The notes: a model not told the origin generated them from the sequence alone. A stretch of 64,000 nucleotides of DNA from Cognatishimia sp. SS12 (GCF_028369055.1 NZ_JAQNCZ010000007.1:37202-101201), one strand, 5' to 3'. Shown: positions 37,236-46,035, counted from the first letter of the stretch. Made by a program: numbers and translations.

Positions 37236-38014
37236 TCGAAGTTGACCGAAACAACCCCGGCAGGGCCGAAGTCCGCCAGCAAAAGATCCCCCGGATCTGC
37301 CCAAACCGGGCGCGTGAATGACCCAGAGAGGATCATATGCCCCGCCTCCATGCCGACGCCGAAGGTCGCAAGTTTGTTGGCCAGCCAGGCCACGGCATTG
37401 GCCGGATGTTTCATCACACCCGCCGCAATGCCCGTTTCTTCCAGATCGTCGTTGCGGAAGAACAAAGACCCCACCCATTTGAGATCCAGTTCCTCCGGTT
37501 TGAAGCGGGTGTCGCCCAGCACCAACCCTGCCGCCGCGCCATTGTCGGCGACGGTGTCAAAGATCAGCCGCGGTTCCAGAACGCGCGCGTCAATGATTTC
37601 GATCGACGGGATCACACATTCGGTTGCGTCCAGAATATCCTGCAAGCCCAGATCAGGGCCGCGCAGTGGTTTTTTCAGCACGAAAGTCAGCTCTGGCTCG
37701 ACGCGCGGCACACAGAAATCTGCATGTTTCACCGTCGCCCCATTGCTGATCAGCATGCTTTCGAACACATGCCCATAGTCCGGTTCATCAATCTTGGAAG
37801 ATTGCTGCATCGCACGGGATGTCAGGCCCACCTTATGCCCAATCAAGCGATCCCCCGAGTCGCCGCGCTGCTGCGCCACTGTCTGGGAAATCGAATAGGC
37901 ATCTTCGATACAGATGTCCGGAAATTGCTGAGATAGTTGAACGGCTTGCTGCTTTGTCCGTTCAGCTTTTTGTAACGTTTCTACCGCGGCGTCGCGCTGC
38001 ATCTGGGAAAGCAT
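37232..38014 (-). CDS. HpaH/MhpD-family hydratase
   Basis: A 260-aa hydratase paralogous to the HpaH at 59930-60730: both have the signature (L/W)(I/K)(H/W)KxGLTS(R/K)AMQ (here LIGHKVGLTSRAMQ) and a late ILSGSFxRP motif. Members are metal-dependent and hydrate 2-oxo-dienoates. It is first in the operon and overlaps the aldolase gene by 4 bp. In a sugar locus it could carry out dehydration or hydration of a 2-keto-deoxy acid before aldol cleavage; this is inference. Confidence 0.86.
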   Translation of the reverse strand: MLSQMQRDAAVETLQKAERTKQQAVQLSQQFPDICIEDAYSISQTVAQQRGDSGDRLIGHKVGLTSRAMQQSSKIDEPDYGHVFESMLISNGATVKHADFCVPRVEPELTFVLKKPLRGPDLGLQDILDATECVIPSIEIIDARVLEPRLIFDTVADNGAAAGLVLGDTRFKPEELDLKWVGSLFFRNDDLEETGIAAGVMKHPANAVAWLANKLATFGVGMEAGHMILSGSFTRPVWADPGDLLLADFGPAGVVSVNFE

Positions 38015-38166
38015 GAATTTATCCTTTTTGTCGATATTATTATTAACAATCGAGAAAATAGGATGTCAACGATATATTACAAATCCCGACGGGCTGATGA
38101 AAACGCGGGCAATAACGCGCGTTTTGAAGCGGCAGCCCGCGGCGCGTTTCCGCGACGACGAATCAA

Positions 38167-38196
38167 AAAACCGGCCCGCAGATGCAGGCCGGTTTT
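38167..38196 (-). terminator. Intrinsic terminator of the third sulfatase gene
   Basis: Perfect 10-bp arms AAAACCGGCC (38167-38176) and GGCCGGTTTT (38187-38196). Read on the minus strand it follows the sulfatase stop and is extended by further T residues (TTTTTT). Confidence 0.8.
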
Positions 38197-38220
38197 GTCA
38201 GTTTTCAGGTTAGGTCAGCT

Positions 38221-39747
38221 TTAGTGCCAGCCAACCCGCTCCGCGCAGGGGATCTGATCCTGTTTCCGCGCACGGATCATATCCATATGCTCTTTGCGGA
38301 TCGCTGCGCTGCCGGGATCATCAAACAGGTTGATCATTTCATCCGGATCTTCCTGCATGTCATAAAGTTCCCCGGTGTCGGTGCGCGTATCAACAGACAT
38401 GCGATAGCGCTGGCTGCGCACGGTCATCAGATCCATGTCAACGGCGCTGCGCTTGGCATCCACCTCATATTCTGACAGCGCAAAATCGCGCGTTTCAGAA
38501 CCATCAAAGAGGCCTTTCCAGGATGTCCCGTTGTCGTCTTCGGCCTCAAGGCCGCAGAGATCAGCAAGTGTCGAGCGGATATCAACTGTACACACCGGAT
38601 CATCAACAACCTTGCCGACGCTGACGCCGGGGCCGCTGACAATGCAAGGCACCCGCAGCAAGCCATCATAGAGCATCGGGCCTTTCAGCAGCAGGCCATG
38701 ATCACCCAGCCATTCACCATGGTCGGAGATGAAGACAATAATGGTGTTGTCCAATTCACCCTTGGCCTCAAGCGCGTCCAGAATGCGGCCCACCTGCGCG
38801 TCCACTGCGGTGATCATCCCAAAATAGATGGCGGTGAGTTCGCGCAGCGCCTCTTCGCTCATGTCGCCGCGAATGCCCCAGTCTTTGCCGCCTGCGCTAT
38901 GTTCTGCGCCCTGCTTGATTTTTTCGCGGCTGTCGATGAATGCCTTGTGCCACCAGGGGCGGTTTTCAAGATCAAGCTCAATGTGCTTGGCAATCGTCAC
39001 CTCTTCGGGGTCATACATATCGCACCATGGTTTCGGCGCGAGGAAGGGCGGATGCGGATCAGGGAAAGAGACCCAGGCGAAAATGGGCTTGTCCTGCCGT
39101 TCGTTGACCATTTCCACTGCGCGGTCGCCGATCCAGGGGGAGGAATGCCATTCTTCATCCAAAGCCGAGCGCCATGTCTGATGGTTCAACGTCTCTGGTG
39201 CCAGCGGCTCCTTGGCCAGATCCCAACGCGCCTTGCCCTGCCCGTCCTGATCAAGCCAGTTTTCATAGTGCAGCGTTTCCGGTGCCTCGTACCATTTGGT
39301 GTGGTGGTGTGGCCGCAGCATCATCTGCACATTGTTGAAATGAAAATAGCTGCCGCGCCAGTTTGGGGAAAAATCTTTGGCGCTTGTGTAGCATTCGGGG
39401 CGGCCTGTCGGCTCAAAGGTCTGCTGGCTGGACAGATGCGCCTTGCCAATGAAATGCGTGTCATAGCCGGCGGCCCCGAACAGCCCGGCCAGCCCTTGCG
39501 CCCCAAAACTGTAGTCCAGATCGCGGCCATTGTCGCGCACGCCATGCGAGTACGGCAGCTTGCCCGTCAAGATTGATGCCCGCGCGGCCTGACACATCGG
39601 GTGCGGGGTGATGCACTTGGAGAACCGCACCCCATTTTGCGCGATTCGGTCGATGTTCGGCGTACGCACGCCGCGGCCCTCAGGGCCGATACAATCCCCG
39701 CGTTGCTGATCAGTTGAGATCAGAATGACATTAGGTTGATTCTTCAT
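38221..39747 (-). CDS. Sulfatase with variant C-x-A-x-R signature
   Basis: A 508-aa sulfatase. The N-terminal metal site is VILISTDQQRGD, and the second metal site is VFISDHGEWLGDHGL. The modification site reads C52-Q-A-A-R, i.e. Ala where the common bacterial signature has Pro. Start 39747 follows GGAG and gives MKNQPNVILIS; the open frame extends upstream but without family similarity. It is separated from the hydratase gene by a terminator and is divergent from the second sugar importer, so a different sulfated substrate is possible. Confidence 0.88.
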   Translation of the reverse strand: MKNQPNVILISTDQQRGDCIGPEGRGVRTPNIDRIAQNGVRFSKCITPHPMCQAARASILTGKLPYSHGVRDNGRDLDYSFGAQGLAGLFGAAGYDTHFIGKAHLSSQQTFEPTGRPECYTSAKDFSPNWRGSYFHFNNVQMMLRPHHHTKWYEAPETLHYENWLDQDGQGKARWDLAKEPLAPETLNHQTWRSALDEEWHSSPWIGDRAVEMVNERQDKPIFAWVSFPDPHPPFLAPKPWCDMYDPEEVTIAKHIELDLENRPWWHKAFIDSREKIKQGAEHSAGGKDWGIRGDMSEEALRELTAIYFGMITAVDAQVGRILDALEAKGELDNTIIVFISDHGEWLGDHGLLLKGPMLYDGLLRVPCIVSGPGVSVGKVVDDPVCTVDIRSTLADLCGLEAEDDNGTSWKGLFDGSETRDFALSEYEVDAKRSAVDMDLMTVRSQRYRMSVDTRTDTGELYDMQEDPDEMINLFDDPGSAAIRKEHMDMIRARKQDQIPCAERVGWH

Positions 39748-39943
39748 TTTTGTCTCCGAAGTGCCCCGCTCATATACGGGAGCTATCCCGCGAAAGCGTT
39801 TCTTGAACTTTATTGCGCGCAGAATCGCGCATGCGAATCGGTCCCCGTTTTTCGTTACATGCCGCGACTGCAAGGCAAGTAGCTGAAAATCCAAGAGATA
39901 AATCTTACCTCTAAATGGCTGCGGAACTCATCACATCAATAAA

Positions 39944-39974
39944 TCGTACATTATTTTATTTTTTATATGTACGA
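39944..39974. promoter_or_regulatory. Inverted repeat TCGTACAT/ATGTACGA upstream of second sugar importer
   Basis: Perfect 8-bp arms (39944-39951 and 39967-39974), 15-base AT-rich spacer, 44 bp before the binding-protein start, in the 271-bp divergent gap with the sulfatase gene. It is an operator candidate, possibly for the GntR regulator encoded at the end of the operon. Nothing else was seen in the gap. Confidence 0.5.
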
Positions 39975-40018
39975 AATAAATTTTTCATGTAACGTAATAT
40001 GAAACAGAGGAGGACAAA

Positions 40019-41257
40019 ATGCAAATTTTGAAACAACTAAAACTGACGACAGTCGCGGCCCTGGCATTAACCACGGCAACGATTGCAAGCGCTGAAACCA
40101 TCGTATTGGACGTGGTTGCTTGGAAAGGAAACGAGGCACAACCTGCGGGTTTCCCCGAGTTGCTGGCCAAGTTCGAAGCTGAGAACCCAGACATCGATGT
40201 CGAGCTGACCTATGTCGCGCGTAAAGATGTCGACAAACTCATTCCGCCACGCCTGCAAGCGGGCACCCCACCAGATGTCACAATGGTTGACCCATCCCTG
40301 AACAAGCTTTGGGGCGATGCAGGCTTTCTGCAGGATCTTGGTCAAGATTCCGAATGGTACGGCAATCTGAAAGACTCCGTAAAATCCATCCTGGCACGCG
40401 GTGACGAAATCAACATCATGCCGCTGGAAGTCATTGGCATGGGCAACTTTGTCAACATGGGCATCCTGCGTGAGCATGGCATCGAAAACCCGCCGCTGAC
40501 ACTCGACGAAGTCGTCGCAGTATGTAAGGCGCTGGAAGGCACCGACATCAACCCGATGATCTTTGCTGGTGGCTTCCCAGCAATGCTGTGGGTTGGCGCA
40601 AACGGCATGGCGGTTGATGGCCCTGCCCGTGGCGAATACAGCACTGGCGAGCGCAAGTTTGTCGATGATGAGCTGTTCAACGCCTCGCTGAACTCTGTGC
40701 GTACGCTGGTGGATGAGGGTTGTTTTGACCCGAAACTGCAAGCGGGTCTGGACCCATGGTCCACCGCGCTGGAAGAATTCAAATCCGGCCGCTCGGCGAT
40801 GCTGCCGCAGGGCGCATGGAATATCGGTCAATTCTCCCGCGTTGAAGGCCTGGATTTTGTTTTCGCACCGATGCCTTCGGTCAACTCCGAGGTTGGTATG
40901 GCGCTGGATCTTGTTGGCCCAGGTTGGGCAATCCCACGTGACTCCAGCCAGCCTGAAGCGGCAGCAAAGTTCATCGAATTCTTCACCAAAGAAGAAAACC
41001 TGTCGGTCTTCCTGGATGCGGAAGGGGCCTACAGCCCATTTGTTGACGCAGCTGACGTAATGCCAGAACTGGCCGCCTCATATGGTGCGGCACGCGAGCA
41101 GGACAGCTTGATCCTCTGGCCTTTCTCTACGCTCGAATTCAGCAAAACACTCCAGCGTGAGTGGGAAGAAAGCCTGACAGGCTTCCTGCTGAACCTCGAC
41201 GAAGACAACGCTGAAACCCTGCAGCGTTGGGACGATACGGTCGAAGACGACCTTTGA
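40019..41257 (+). CDS. Sugar ABC transporter substrate-binding protein (family 1)
   Basis: A 412-aa secreted protein with a strong GAGGAGG ribosome site. The signal peptide MQILKQLKLTTVAALALTTA is cleaved near ASA-ET. The mature protein starts ETIVLDVVAWKGNEAQPAGF, typical of MalE/UgpB-type proteins. It is first in an operon with two permeases, a short-chain dehydrogenase and, after a terminator, a GntR gene. The ligand is unknown. Confidence 0.9.
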   Translation: MQILKQLKLTTVAALALTTATIASAETIVLDVVAWKGNEAQPAGFPELLAKFEAENPDIDVELTYVARKDVDKLIPPRLQAGTPPDVTMVDPSLNKLWGDAGFLQDLGQDSEWYGNLKDSVKSILARGDEINIMPLEVIGMGNFVNMGILREHGIENPPLTLDEVVAVCKALEGTDINPMIFAGGFPAMLWVGANGMAVDGPARGEYSTGERKFVDDELFNASLNSVRTLVDEGCFDPKLQAGLDPWSTALEEFKSGRSAMLPQGAWNIGQFSRVEGLDFVFAPMPSVNSEVGMALDLVGPGWAIPRDSSQPEAAAKFIEFFTKEENLSVFLDAEGAYSPFVDAADVMPELAASYGAAREQDSLILWPFSTLEFSKTLQREWEESLTGFLLNLDEDNAETLQRWDDTVEDDL

Positions 41258-41268
41258 TCGTAGACTGA

Positions 41269-41313
41269 GAAGCAGCGCCGGCCCCCTCCTTCCTCCCCGG
41301 CTGGCGCTGCTTC
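41269..41313 (+). promoter_or_regulatory. Stem-loop between binding-protein and permease genes
   Basis: Perfect 11-bp arms GAAGCAGCGCC (41269-41279) and GGCGCTGCTTC (41303-41313), 23-base pyrimidine-rich loop, no T-run. It starts 12 bp after the binding-protein stop. Confidence 0.6.
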
Positions 41314-41341
41314 GCATTCCCCATTTGCGGAAGACATAGCA

Positions 41342-42211
41342 ATGCGTGCAAAAAACTCCCTTTATCTTTTTACGGTTCCAGCCCTCATCGTGTTGGCCGT
41401 TTTTTTCGTTTACCCGATCTATCTGACCTTCGACATGAGCCTGACGAACTTCAAAGGCATCGGCGAAGCAAAAGACGTCGGCTGGCGGAATTATGAACGA
41501 ATCTTCACGCGCAGCCGCTATGTCGACGCCGTCAAAATCACACTGATTTATACGGTTCTGGTTGTTGTCCTGCAGAATATCTCGGCGCTGTTCTTCGCCG
41601 CGATCCTACACCGGATGCCCTTGATCCGAAACTTCAGCCGCGCCGCGCTCTATACGCCTGCCATGATGTCTTTTGTCGTCATTGGCTATGTGTGGCAGTT
41701 CCTTTATTCGCCCATCAATGGCGGTATCAACGTCGCGCTGCGTGACCTTGGCCTTGAATCCTTTGCGCTGAATTGGCTTGGCGATCCGAATTTGGCCCTG
41801 TTTGCAGTCGCATTTGTGCAGATCTGGATGTTCACCGGCTTTACGGCCGCGATCTATCTCGCGGGCTTTGCTGGCCTGCCCTCTGAGCTTGAAGAAGCCG
41901 CGATTCTGGAAGGTGCCAGTTCCTGGCAGCGCTTCCGCTACATCGAAATTCCGCTCCTGCGACCAAGCATTACGGTTGCGGTGATGCTGACCACCATCGG
42001 GACGCTGCGTACCTTTGAATTGCCGTTTATCTTGACCAGAGGTGGGCCGGATGGCGCGACGCGCGTCCTGTCGATCGAGATTATTGATAACCTCTTTGGT
42101 CAGTACAAATTCGGGTTCGCCTCTGCGCTCTCGATCGTGATGCTGGTGCTGGTTCTGACCGTCGCCTTCATCCAAAACAAAGTTCTGCGCGATGCGGAGA
42201 AAGTAACATGA
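41342..42211 (+). CDS. Sugar ABC transporter permease, UgpA/MalF-like
   Basis: A 289-aa permease beginning MRAKNSLYLFTVPALIVLAV with the first helix. The EAA loop is LEEAAILEGASSWQRFRYIE. The stop overlaps the next permease start by 4 bp. Confidence 0.9.
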   Translation: MRAKNSLYLFTVPALIVLAVFFVYPIYLTFDMSLTNFKGIGEAKDVGWRNYERIFTRSRYVDAVKITLIYTVLVVVLQNISALFFAAILHRMPLIRNFSRAALYTPAMMSFVVIGYVWQFLYSPINGGINVALRDLGLESFALNWLGDPNLALFAVAFVQIWMFTGFTAAIYLAGFAGLPSELEEAAILEGASSWQRFRYIEIPLLRPSITVAVMLTTIGTLRTFELPFILTRGGPDGATRVLSIEIIDNLFGQYKFGFASALSIVMLVLVLTVAFIQNKVLRDAEKVT

Positions 42212-43092
42212 GCATGACAGATCAGACGACGACTGCCCCATCGGCGCGTAAGAAAATCGACCCAAATCTGGTGCGCAAACGCGCCCGGATGATCATCAGC
42301 CACGGATTGGTACTGTTGCTGGTGTTCATCATGGTGATGCCACTGATTTATATGGTCATGATGTCGTTCAAAACGGCGACCGAAATCTCACAAGATCCGC
42401 TTGGCCTGCCGGGCAGCTTGTACCTGGACAACTACATCAGGGCCTTGTCCTCGATGGGCTATGTCCGCTCGGTGATCAATTCTCTTGGCATTACCATTTC
42501 GGTCATCGTGCTTGTGGTTCTGATTGGCTCCCTGGCCGCTTACCCGCTCGCACGTATCGAAAGTCGCACAAGCCGGATTATCGTCATGATCATGGCACTG
42601 GGTCTGGCGACCCCCAATTTTGTGACGATCACGCCGATCTATGTGATTTTCCGCGATTTGGGCCTGCTGGACACCTATCTGGGCATTGTCTTGGCCTTTA
42701 CCGCGCTGAAGTTGCCCTTGGCGGTGTTCTTTTACACCGGGTTCATCGCAGCCCTGCCCCGAGAAATGGAAGAGGCGGCGCGTCTGGATGGGTGCTCAAA
42801 CCTGCAGATCTTCTGGTATGTCATCCGCCCCTTGCTGACACCCGTCACAGCCACGCTGGCGCTCTTCGTGATGCTGATGGTGTGGAACGACTTTACCTAT
42901 CCGCTGCTGCTGCTGACGGATAAAGACAAATTCACTGTGATGATCGCCGTCTATCGCTTTGTCGGTGCGACAGGGATTGATCCGACCATGCTGTTCCCAG
43001 CTGCGGTTCTAGGGTCCCTGCCCTTGCTGGCACTCTTCATTGTATTCCAGCGTCGCATTGTGGGCGGCGCGACCGCAGGAGCTGTTAAATAA
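42208..43092 (+). CDS. Sugar ABC transporter permease, UgpE/MalG-like
   Basis: A 294-aa permease. The first helix is ISHGLVLLLVFIMVMPLIYM and the EAA loop is MEEAARLDGCSNLQIFWYVI. It ends with TAATG, shared with the dehydrogenase start. No ATPase gene follows in this operon. Confidence 0.9.
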   Translation: MSMTDQTTTAPSARKKIDPNLVRKRARMIISHGLVLLLVFIMVMPLIYMVMMSFKTATEISQDPLGLPGSLYLDNYIRALSSMGYVRSVINSLGITISVIVLVVLIGSLAAYPLARIESRTSRIIVMIMALGLATPNFVTITPIYVIFRDLGLLDTYLGIVLAFTALKLPLAVFFYTGFIAALPREMEEAARLDGCSNLQIFWYVIRPLLTPVTATLALFVMLMVWNDFTYPLLLLTDKDKFTVMIAVYRFVGATGIDPTMLFPAAVLGSLPLLALFIVFQRRIVGGATAGAVK

Positions 43093-43859
43093 TGTCGCAA
43101 CTGAAAGACAAAGTTGTCATCGTCACAGGTGCAGGGGCTGGTATTGGTCTTGGTATTCTTCGCCAGGTGATTGCCGCCGGGGCCACCGGTGTCGGTTTTG
43201 ATGTCAATCCCGCTGCCGAAGCCAAGGTGACAGCCGAAGGCGGCCACTTTCTGCAGGTGGATGTCGCGGATCTGGACGCCCTGGAGCGCGCCATTCAAAT
43301 CACCCGCGAAACCCACGGCCGCATTGATGGTCTGGTCAACAACGCGGGCGTGACAATCAATGTGCCCTTCCTTGAGATGACACGCGATCAGATGGAAACC
43401 ATCTGGACCATCAATCACCGCTCGATTTTGGCCGCGTCGCAAATGGTCTCAAAAATTATGGTGGCCGATGGGACAGCTGGCGCAATTGTACAGATCAGTT
43501 CCAACCACAGCCGGTGCTCAAACCCGGGGTTCGAAGCCTATGCAGGCTCCAAAGGGGCGATTAACGCCATGACCCGCGCCATGGGTTGGTCGCTTGGCAA
43601 ACATGGCATTCGCGTCAATGCGCTGTGCCCGGGCCTTTCAAAGACCGAAATTGTTCTGGACGCTATGCAGGACGCGGACAATGCAGAAATGTTCAATTCC
43701 TGGCACGCGGACAAGCAAGTGAACACCGTCGAAGATGTCGGCAATCTTGCTGTTTTTCTGTTGTCTGACCTGTCGGCATCCATTACTGGCACTGAAATCA
43801 TCGCCGACCGCGGGATGTCATCACTGCTCGGCGTGCGTGATGCACGCATTCGCCGATAA
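43092..43859 (+). CDS. Short-chain dehydrogenase/reductase
   Basis: A 255-aa classical SDR: TGAGAGIGLGI (cofactor motif), LVNNAGVTINVPF, and the catalytic pair Y-x-x-x-K in YAGSKGAINAM. It occupies the slot where the ATPase gene of a sugar importer operon usually sits, joined by TAATG. It probably oxidises the imported sugar or alcohol; NAD(H) preference is suggested by the Asp in FDVNPAAEA after the second beta strand. Confidence 0.9.
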   Translation: MSQLKDKVVIVTGAGAGIGLGILRQVIAAGATGVGFDVNPAAEAKVTAEGGHFLQVDVADLDALERAIQITRETHGRIDGLVNNAGVTINVPFLEMTRDQMETIWTINHRSILAASQMVSKIMVADGTAGAIVQISSNHSRCSNPGFEAYAGSKGAINAMTRAMGWSLGKHGIRVNALCPGLSKTEIVLDAMQDADNAEMFNSWHADKQVNTVEDVGNLAVFLLSDLSASITGTEIIADRGMSSLLGVRDARIRR

Positions 43860-43892
43860 GTCGCTTTTTTTCTGAAGCAATTGGCAAGTTAG

Positions 43893-43921
43893 AGCCCGGG
43901 CAGATGTTGGCCGGGCTTTTT
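43893..43921 (+). terminator. Intrinsic terminator after the second importer operon
   Basis: Arms AGCCCGG (43893-43899) and CCGGGCT (43911-43917) followed by TTTT, 34 bp after the dehydrogenase stop. Confidence 0.7.
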
Positions 43922-43951
43922 ATCGTGGCCGCAATCGGTACACAGTTTTTA

Positions 43952-43983
43952 TATTTTTGTGTATTTGGTGTTTTATTTGGTGT
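43952..43983 (+). promoter_or_regulatory. Tandem repeats TATTTGGTGT upstream of GntR gene
   Basis: TATTTGGTGT occurs at 43962-43971 and 43974-43983 (12-bp period), preceded by the related TATTTTTGTGT at 43952-43962. They lie 54-85 bp before the GntR start and may be binding sites on one face of the helix. Confidence 0.4.
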
Positions 43984-44036
43984 ATAAAAACGCACTTATC
44001 ATTGACAGTTTGGCCCTTTGAATAGACGATCAGAAT

Positions 44037-44747
44037 ATGAATGCAGCTAATACATCACTGAATATTTCGGCCGGTCGCGACAGCTCTGATAGCGCGAACA
44101 CGTCTAAGTCTATTTACGAGAAAGTGCGCCATGAAATTTTGGCCGGGCGTCTCAAAGCGAATGAGCGACTGAAGATCAGTGAGCTTGCAAAGCGGTACGG
44201 CAGTTCAACAAACCCGGTGCGCGAAGCGTTGCAGCAGCTGCGCGGCGAAGGCTTGGTTTTGTTCGTGGCCAATCAAGGTGCCCGTGTGCGCGCCATTGAT
44301 ATGGATTTCGTGCGTGATGTGTCCGAGGTTGGATTGCAGCTTGAGCCCTATCTTGTGCGCTGGTTCGTTGAAACCGCCACCCAAGACGATATCGATGCGC
44401 TCGAAGCAATTCAGACCGAAATCGAAACCCTAAACTTCACGGACAAAGAAAAGCATTCCATCCTCAACGAGGAATTTCACCAGCGTATGTATGTAAGCCA
44501 TTACAATCGTGTGGCTTACAAACTTTGGAAGCAGCATCGTGAAATCCTGTCGTCGATCTCCACGCGGATTCCGATTGCGATTGGCCGCCGCGAGGCCATT
44601 CTGAATGAGCACCGGCAGATCATCGAAGCGATCCGCAGCCAAGATCCGGGCAAAACCGCCAAAGTGCTTTATGCGCATATCGAGGATGCCAGCCGGCACC
44701 TTGTCGATCAGCTACGGATCGAAGAAAATCGCAACGCCAGCGACTAA
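44037..44747 (+). CDS. GntR-family regulator, FCD type
   Basis: A 236-aa regulator. The DNA-binding domain is at about residues 25-90 (IYEKVRHEILAGRLKANERL, then YGSSTNPVREALQQLRGEGL), followed by an FCD domain. It has its own promoter region after the terminator of the importer/dehydrogenase operon and likely controls that operon. It ends 84 bp before the convergent repC. Confidence 0.87.
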   Translation: MNAANTSLNISAGRDSSDSANTSKSIYEKVRHEILAGRLKANERLKISELAKRYGSSTNPVREALQQLRGEGLVLFVANQGARVRAIDMDFVRDVSEVGLQLEPYLVRWFVETATQDDIDALEAIQTEIETLNFTDKEKHSILNEEFHQRMYVSHYNRVAYKLWKQHREILSSISTRIPIAIGRREAILNEHRQIIEAIRSQDPGKTAKVLYAHIEDASRHLVDQLRIEENRNASD

Positions 44748-44831
44748 CGCGCCCCCCCTGCGAAAGCCCATTGTCCCAGCCCATATTCGGTGCACATTGC
44801 ACCGGATTGAGGTATGCGGCGATGTCACCCA

Positions 44832-45959
44832 TCAATTGAGCGTCCGCTGCAGCGTCGGTATGCCCTTTTTGGCCCCCTGCCCTCTCCCGCGGACCGAATG
44901 GCTGTTACGAGCGCTCTCAGGCGCTCTCATCAGGTTTTGCCACGACATCTCGCCCCGATTCAAAGAGGTAATCAATCGCCAAGCGTAGGAACGCGGTGCG
45001 TGAATTTGGTCCAACCGTTCCAGGAGATAGCCAAGAATAATAAAGCTGAGGGCTGGGCCCATCTTCTTTGCCTCTGTCCAGAGATATCCTAGACCAAGTT
45101 GATCCGCCAATTGGTCCATCCGCTGCTGACAGGCTTGCGGCGTGCGTGCCAATCGCAATTCTGCACAGAGTTTAGGGAATTTCGTCTCCATGTCTTTGTC
45201 TGTCACCTGCACATCCATATTCGTGTGTTTAAAAGCGGATCGATTCAAAGAAGTCTCTTTGTGCCCCTCAGATTGCGTGTCGCTGGCCCTCAAATCTGTT
45301 GGATTTTCGTCCTGATAGGCCGCCAACTCTGTTGTGATTTCAGACAGGAAGCCTTGCAAAGCCTCTGCCTGTGGTTTGCGCCGCAAAAGTTTGCGTGCCC
45401 GAGATGTGAGCGCGGCCACCGTTGCGCTGTCGCGCGCAAGAGATACCAATTCAGCCAAACCGCTTGCGCAGCGATCGCGTAGGGTGATGAGCTTCTGTTT
45501 TTCGGCGGCATATTGTTCCGCTTGGGCACACAGCTCAGCGTAGCGCCGCAGCAGTGGCAGCGCGGACAGGCCGGTTGCATAGGTAATTCTGCCCGTGTTG
45601 TCACGTCGCGCCCAGCGTTTTCCATTGCCGCTGGGCAGGCGTTGCAGCAGGTCCAGCGAGACGAGCTTGGCGATGTGACGCTCGATGGTTTGAATGCTGA
45701 CATGGGCGCGCCGCGCCAAACTAGCGTTTGAGGCAAAGCAGAGATGCGCTTCAAGCCGCCGCTCTGAAATTTCATCGCTGGGAATAAACGACAACAACGC
45801 CCGCAAAACAGCGATGCTTGTGCCCTTCAGCCCAAGGGGTTCGCGCAGCTCTTCGATGACATTCAGCAGCTGCCATTTTGAAAGCGCACACGCCCCCTGC
45901 CCTGCCGCATGCGCTGGCAAGTTGGCTCCGCCGGGAGCCCGTCCTGTAATTGGTTCCAT
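44832..45959 (-). CDS. repC: Plasmid replication initiator RepC
   Basis: A 375-aa initiator of repABC replicons. An N-terminal winged-helix domain (CALSKWQLLNVIEELREPLG; NASLARRAHVSIQTIERHIA) binds DNA, and the C-terminal region (LSFIILGYLLERLDQIHAPR, RSYAWRLITSLNRG) is typical of RepC. In this family the origin lies inside repC, so this replicon should be able to initiate here. It is separated from repB by 173 bp containing the antisense RNA. No strong ribosome site precedes the ATG, consistent with control by RNA structure. Confidence 0.93.
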   Translation of the reverse strand: MEPITGRAPGGANLPAHAAGQGACALSKWQLLNVIEELREPLGLKGTSIAVLRALLSFIPSDEISERRLEAHLCFASNASLARRAHVSIQTIERHIAKLVSLDLLQRLPSGNGKRWARRDNTGRITYATGLSALPLLRRYAELCAQAEQYAAEKQKLITLRDRCASGLAELVSLARDSATVAALTSRARKLLRRKPQAEALQGFLSEITTELAAYQDENPTDLRASDTQSEGHKETSLNRSAFKHTNMDVQVTDKDMETKFPKLCAELRLARTPQACQQRMDQLADQLGLGYLWTEAKKMGPALSFIILGYLLERLDQIHAPRSYAWRLITSLNRGEMSWQNLMRAPESARNSHSVRGRGQGAKKGIPTLQRTLN

Positions 45960-46006
45960 ATTTTCAGTGAGGCAAAGAAAAACCGTTCGCTCAGAAGCGT
46001 TTTGTC

Positions 46007-46035
46007 TTGTTTGGCGAATCGGAGGCTGCTAGGGT
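46007..46035 (+). promoter_or_regulatory. Promoter of repABC antisense RNA
   Basis: TTGTTT (46007-46012), 17-bp spacer, TAGGGT (46030-46035) on the plus strand, in the repB-repC gap. Spacing is ideal for a sigma-70-type promoter, and it directs transcription against the rep operon towards the terminator at 46073. Confidence 0.6.

Noticed and set aside
44748..44831. Possible small gene between GntR and repC
   Set aside because: Only 84 bp between convergent stops; no frame with a start signal and no clear hairpin with a T-run.
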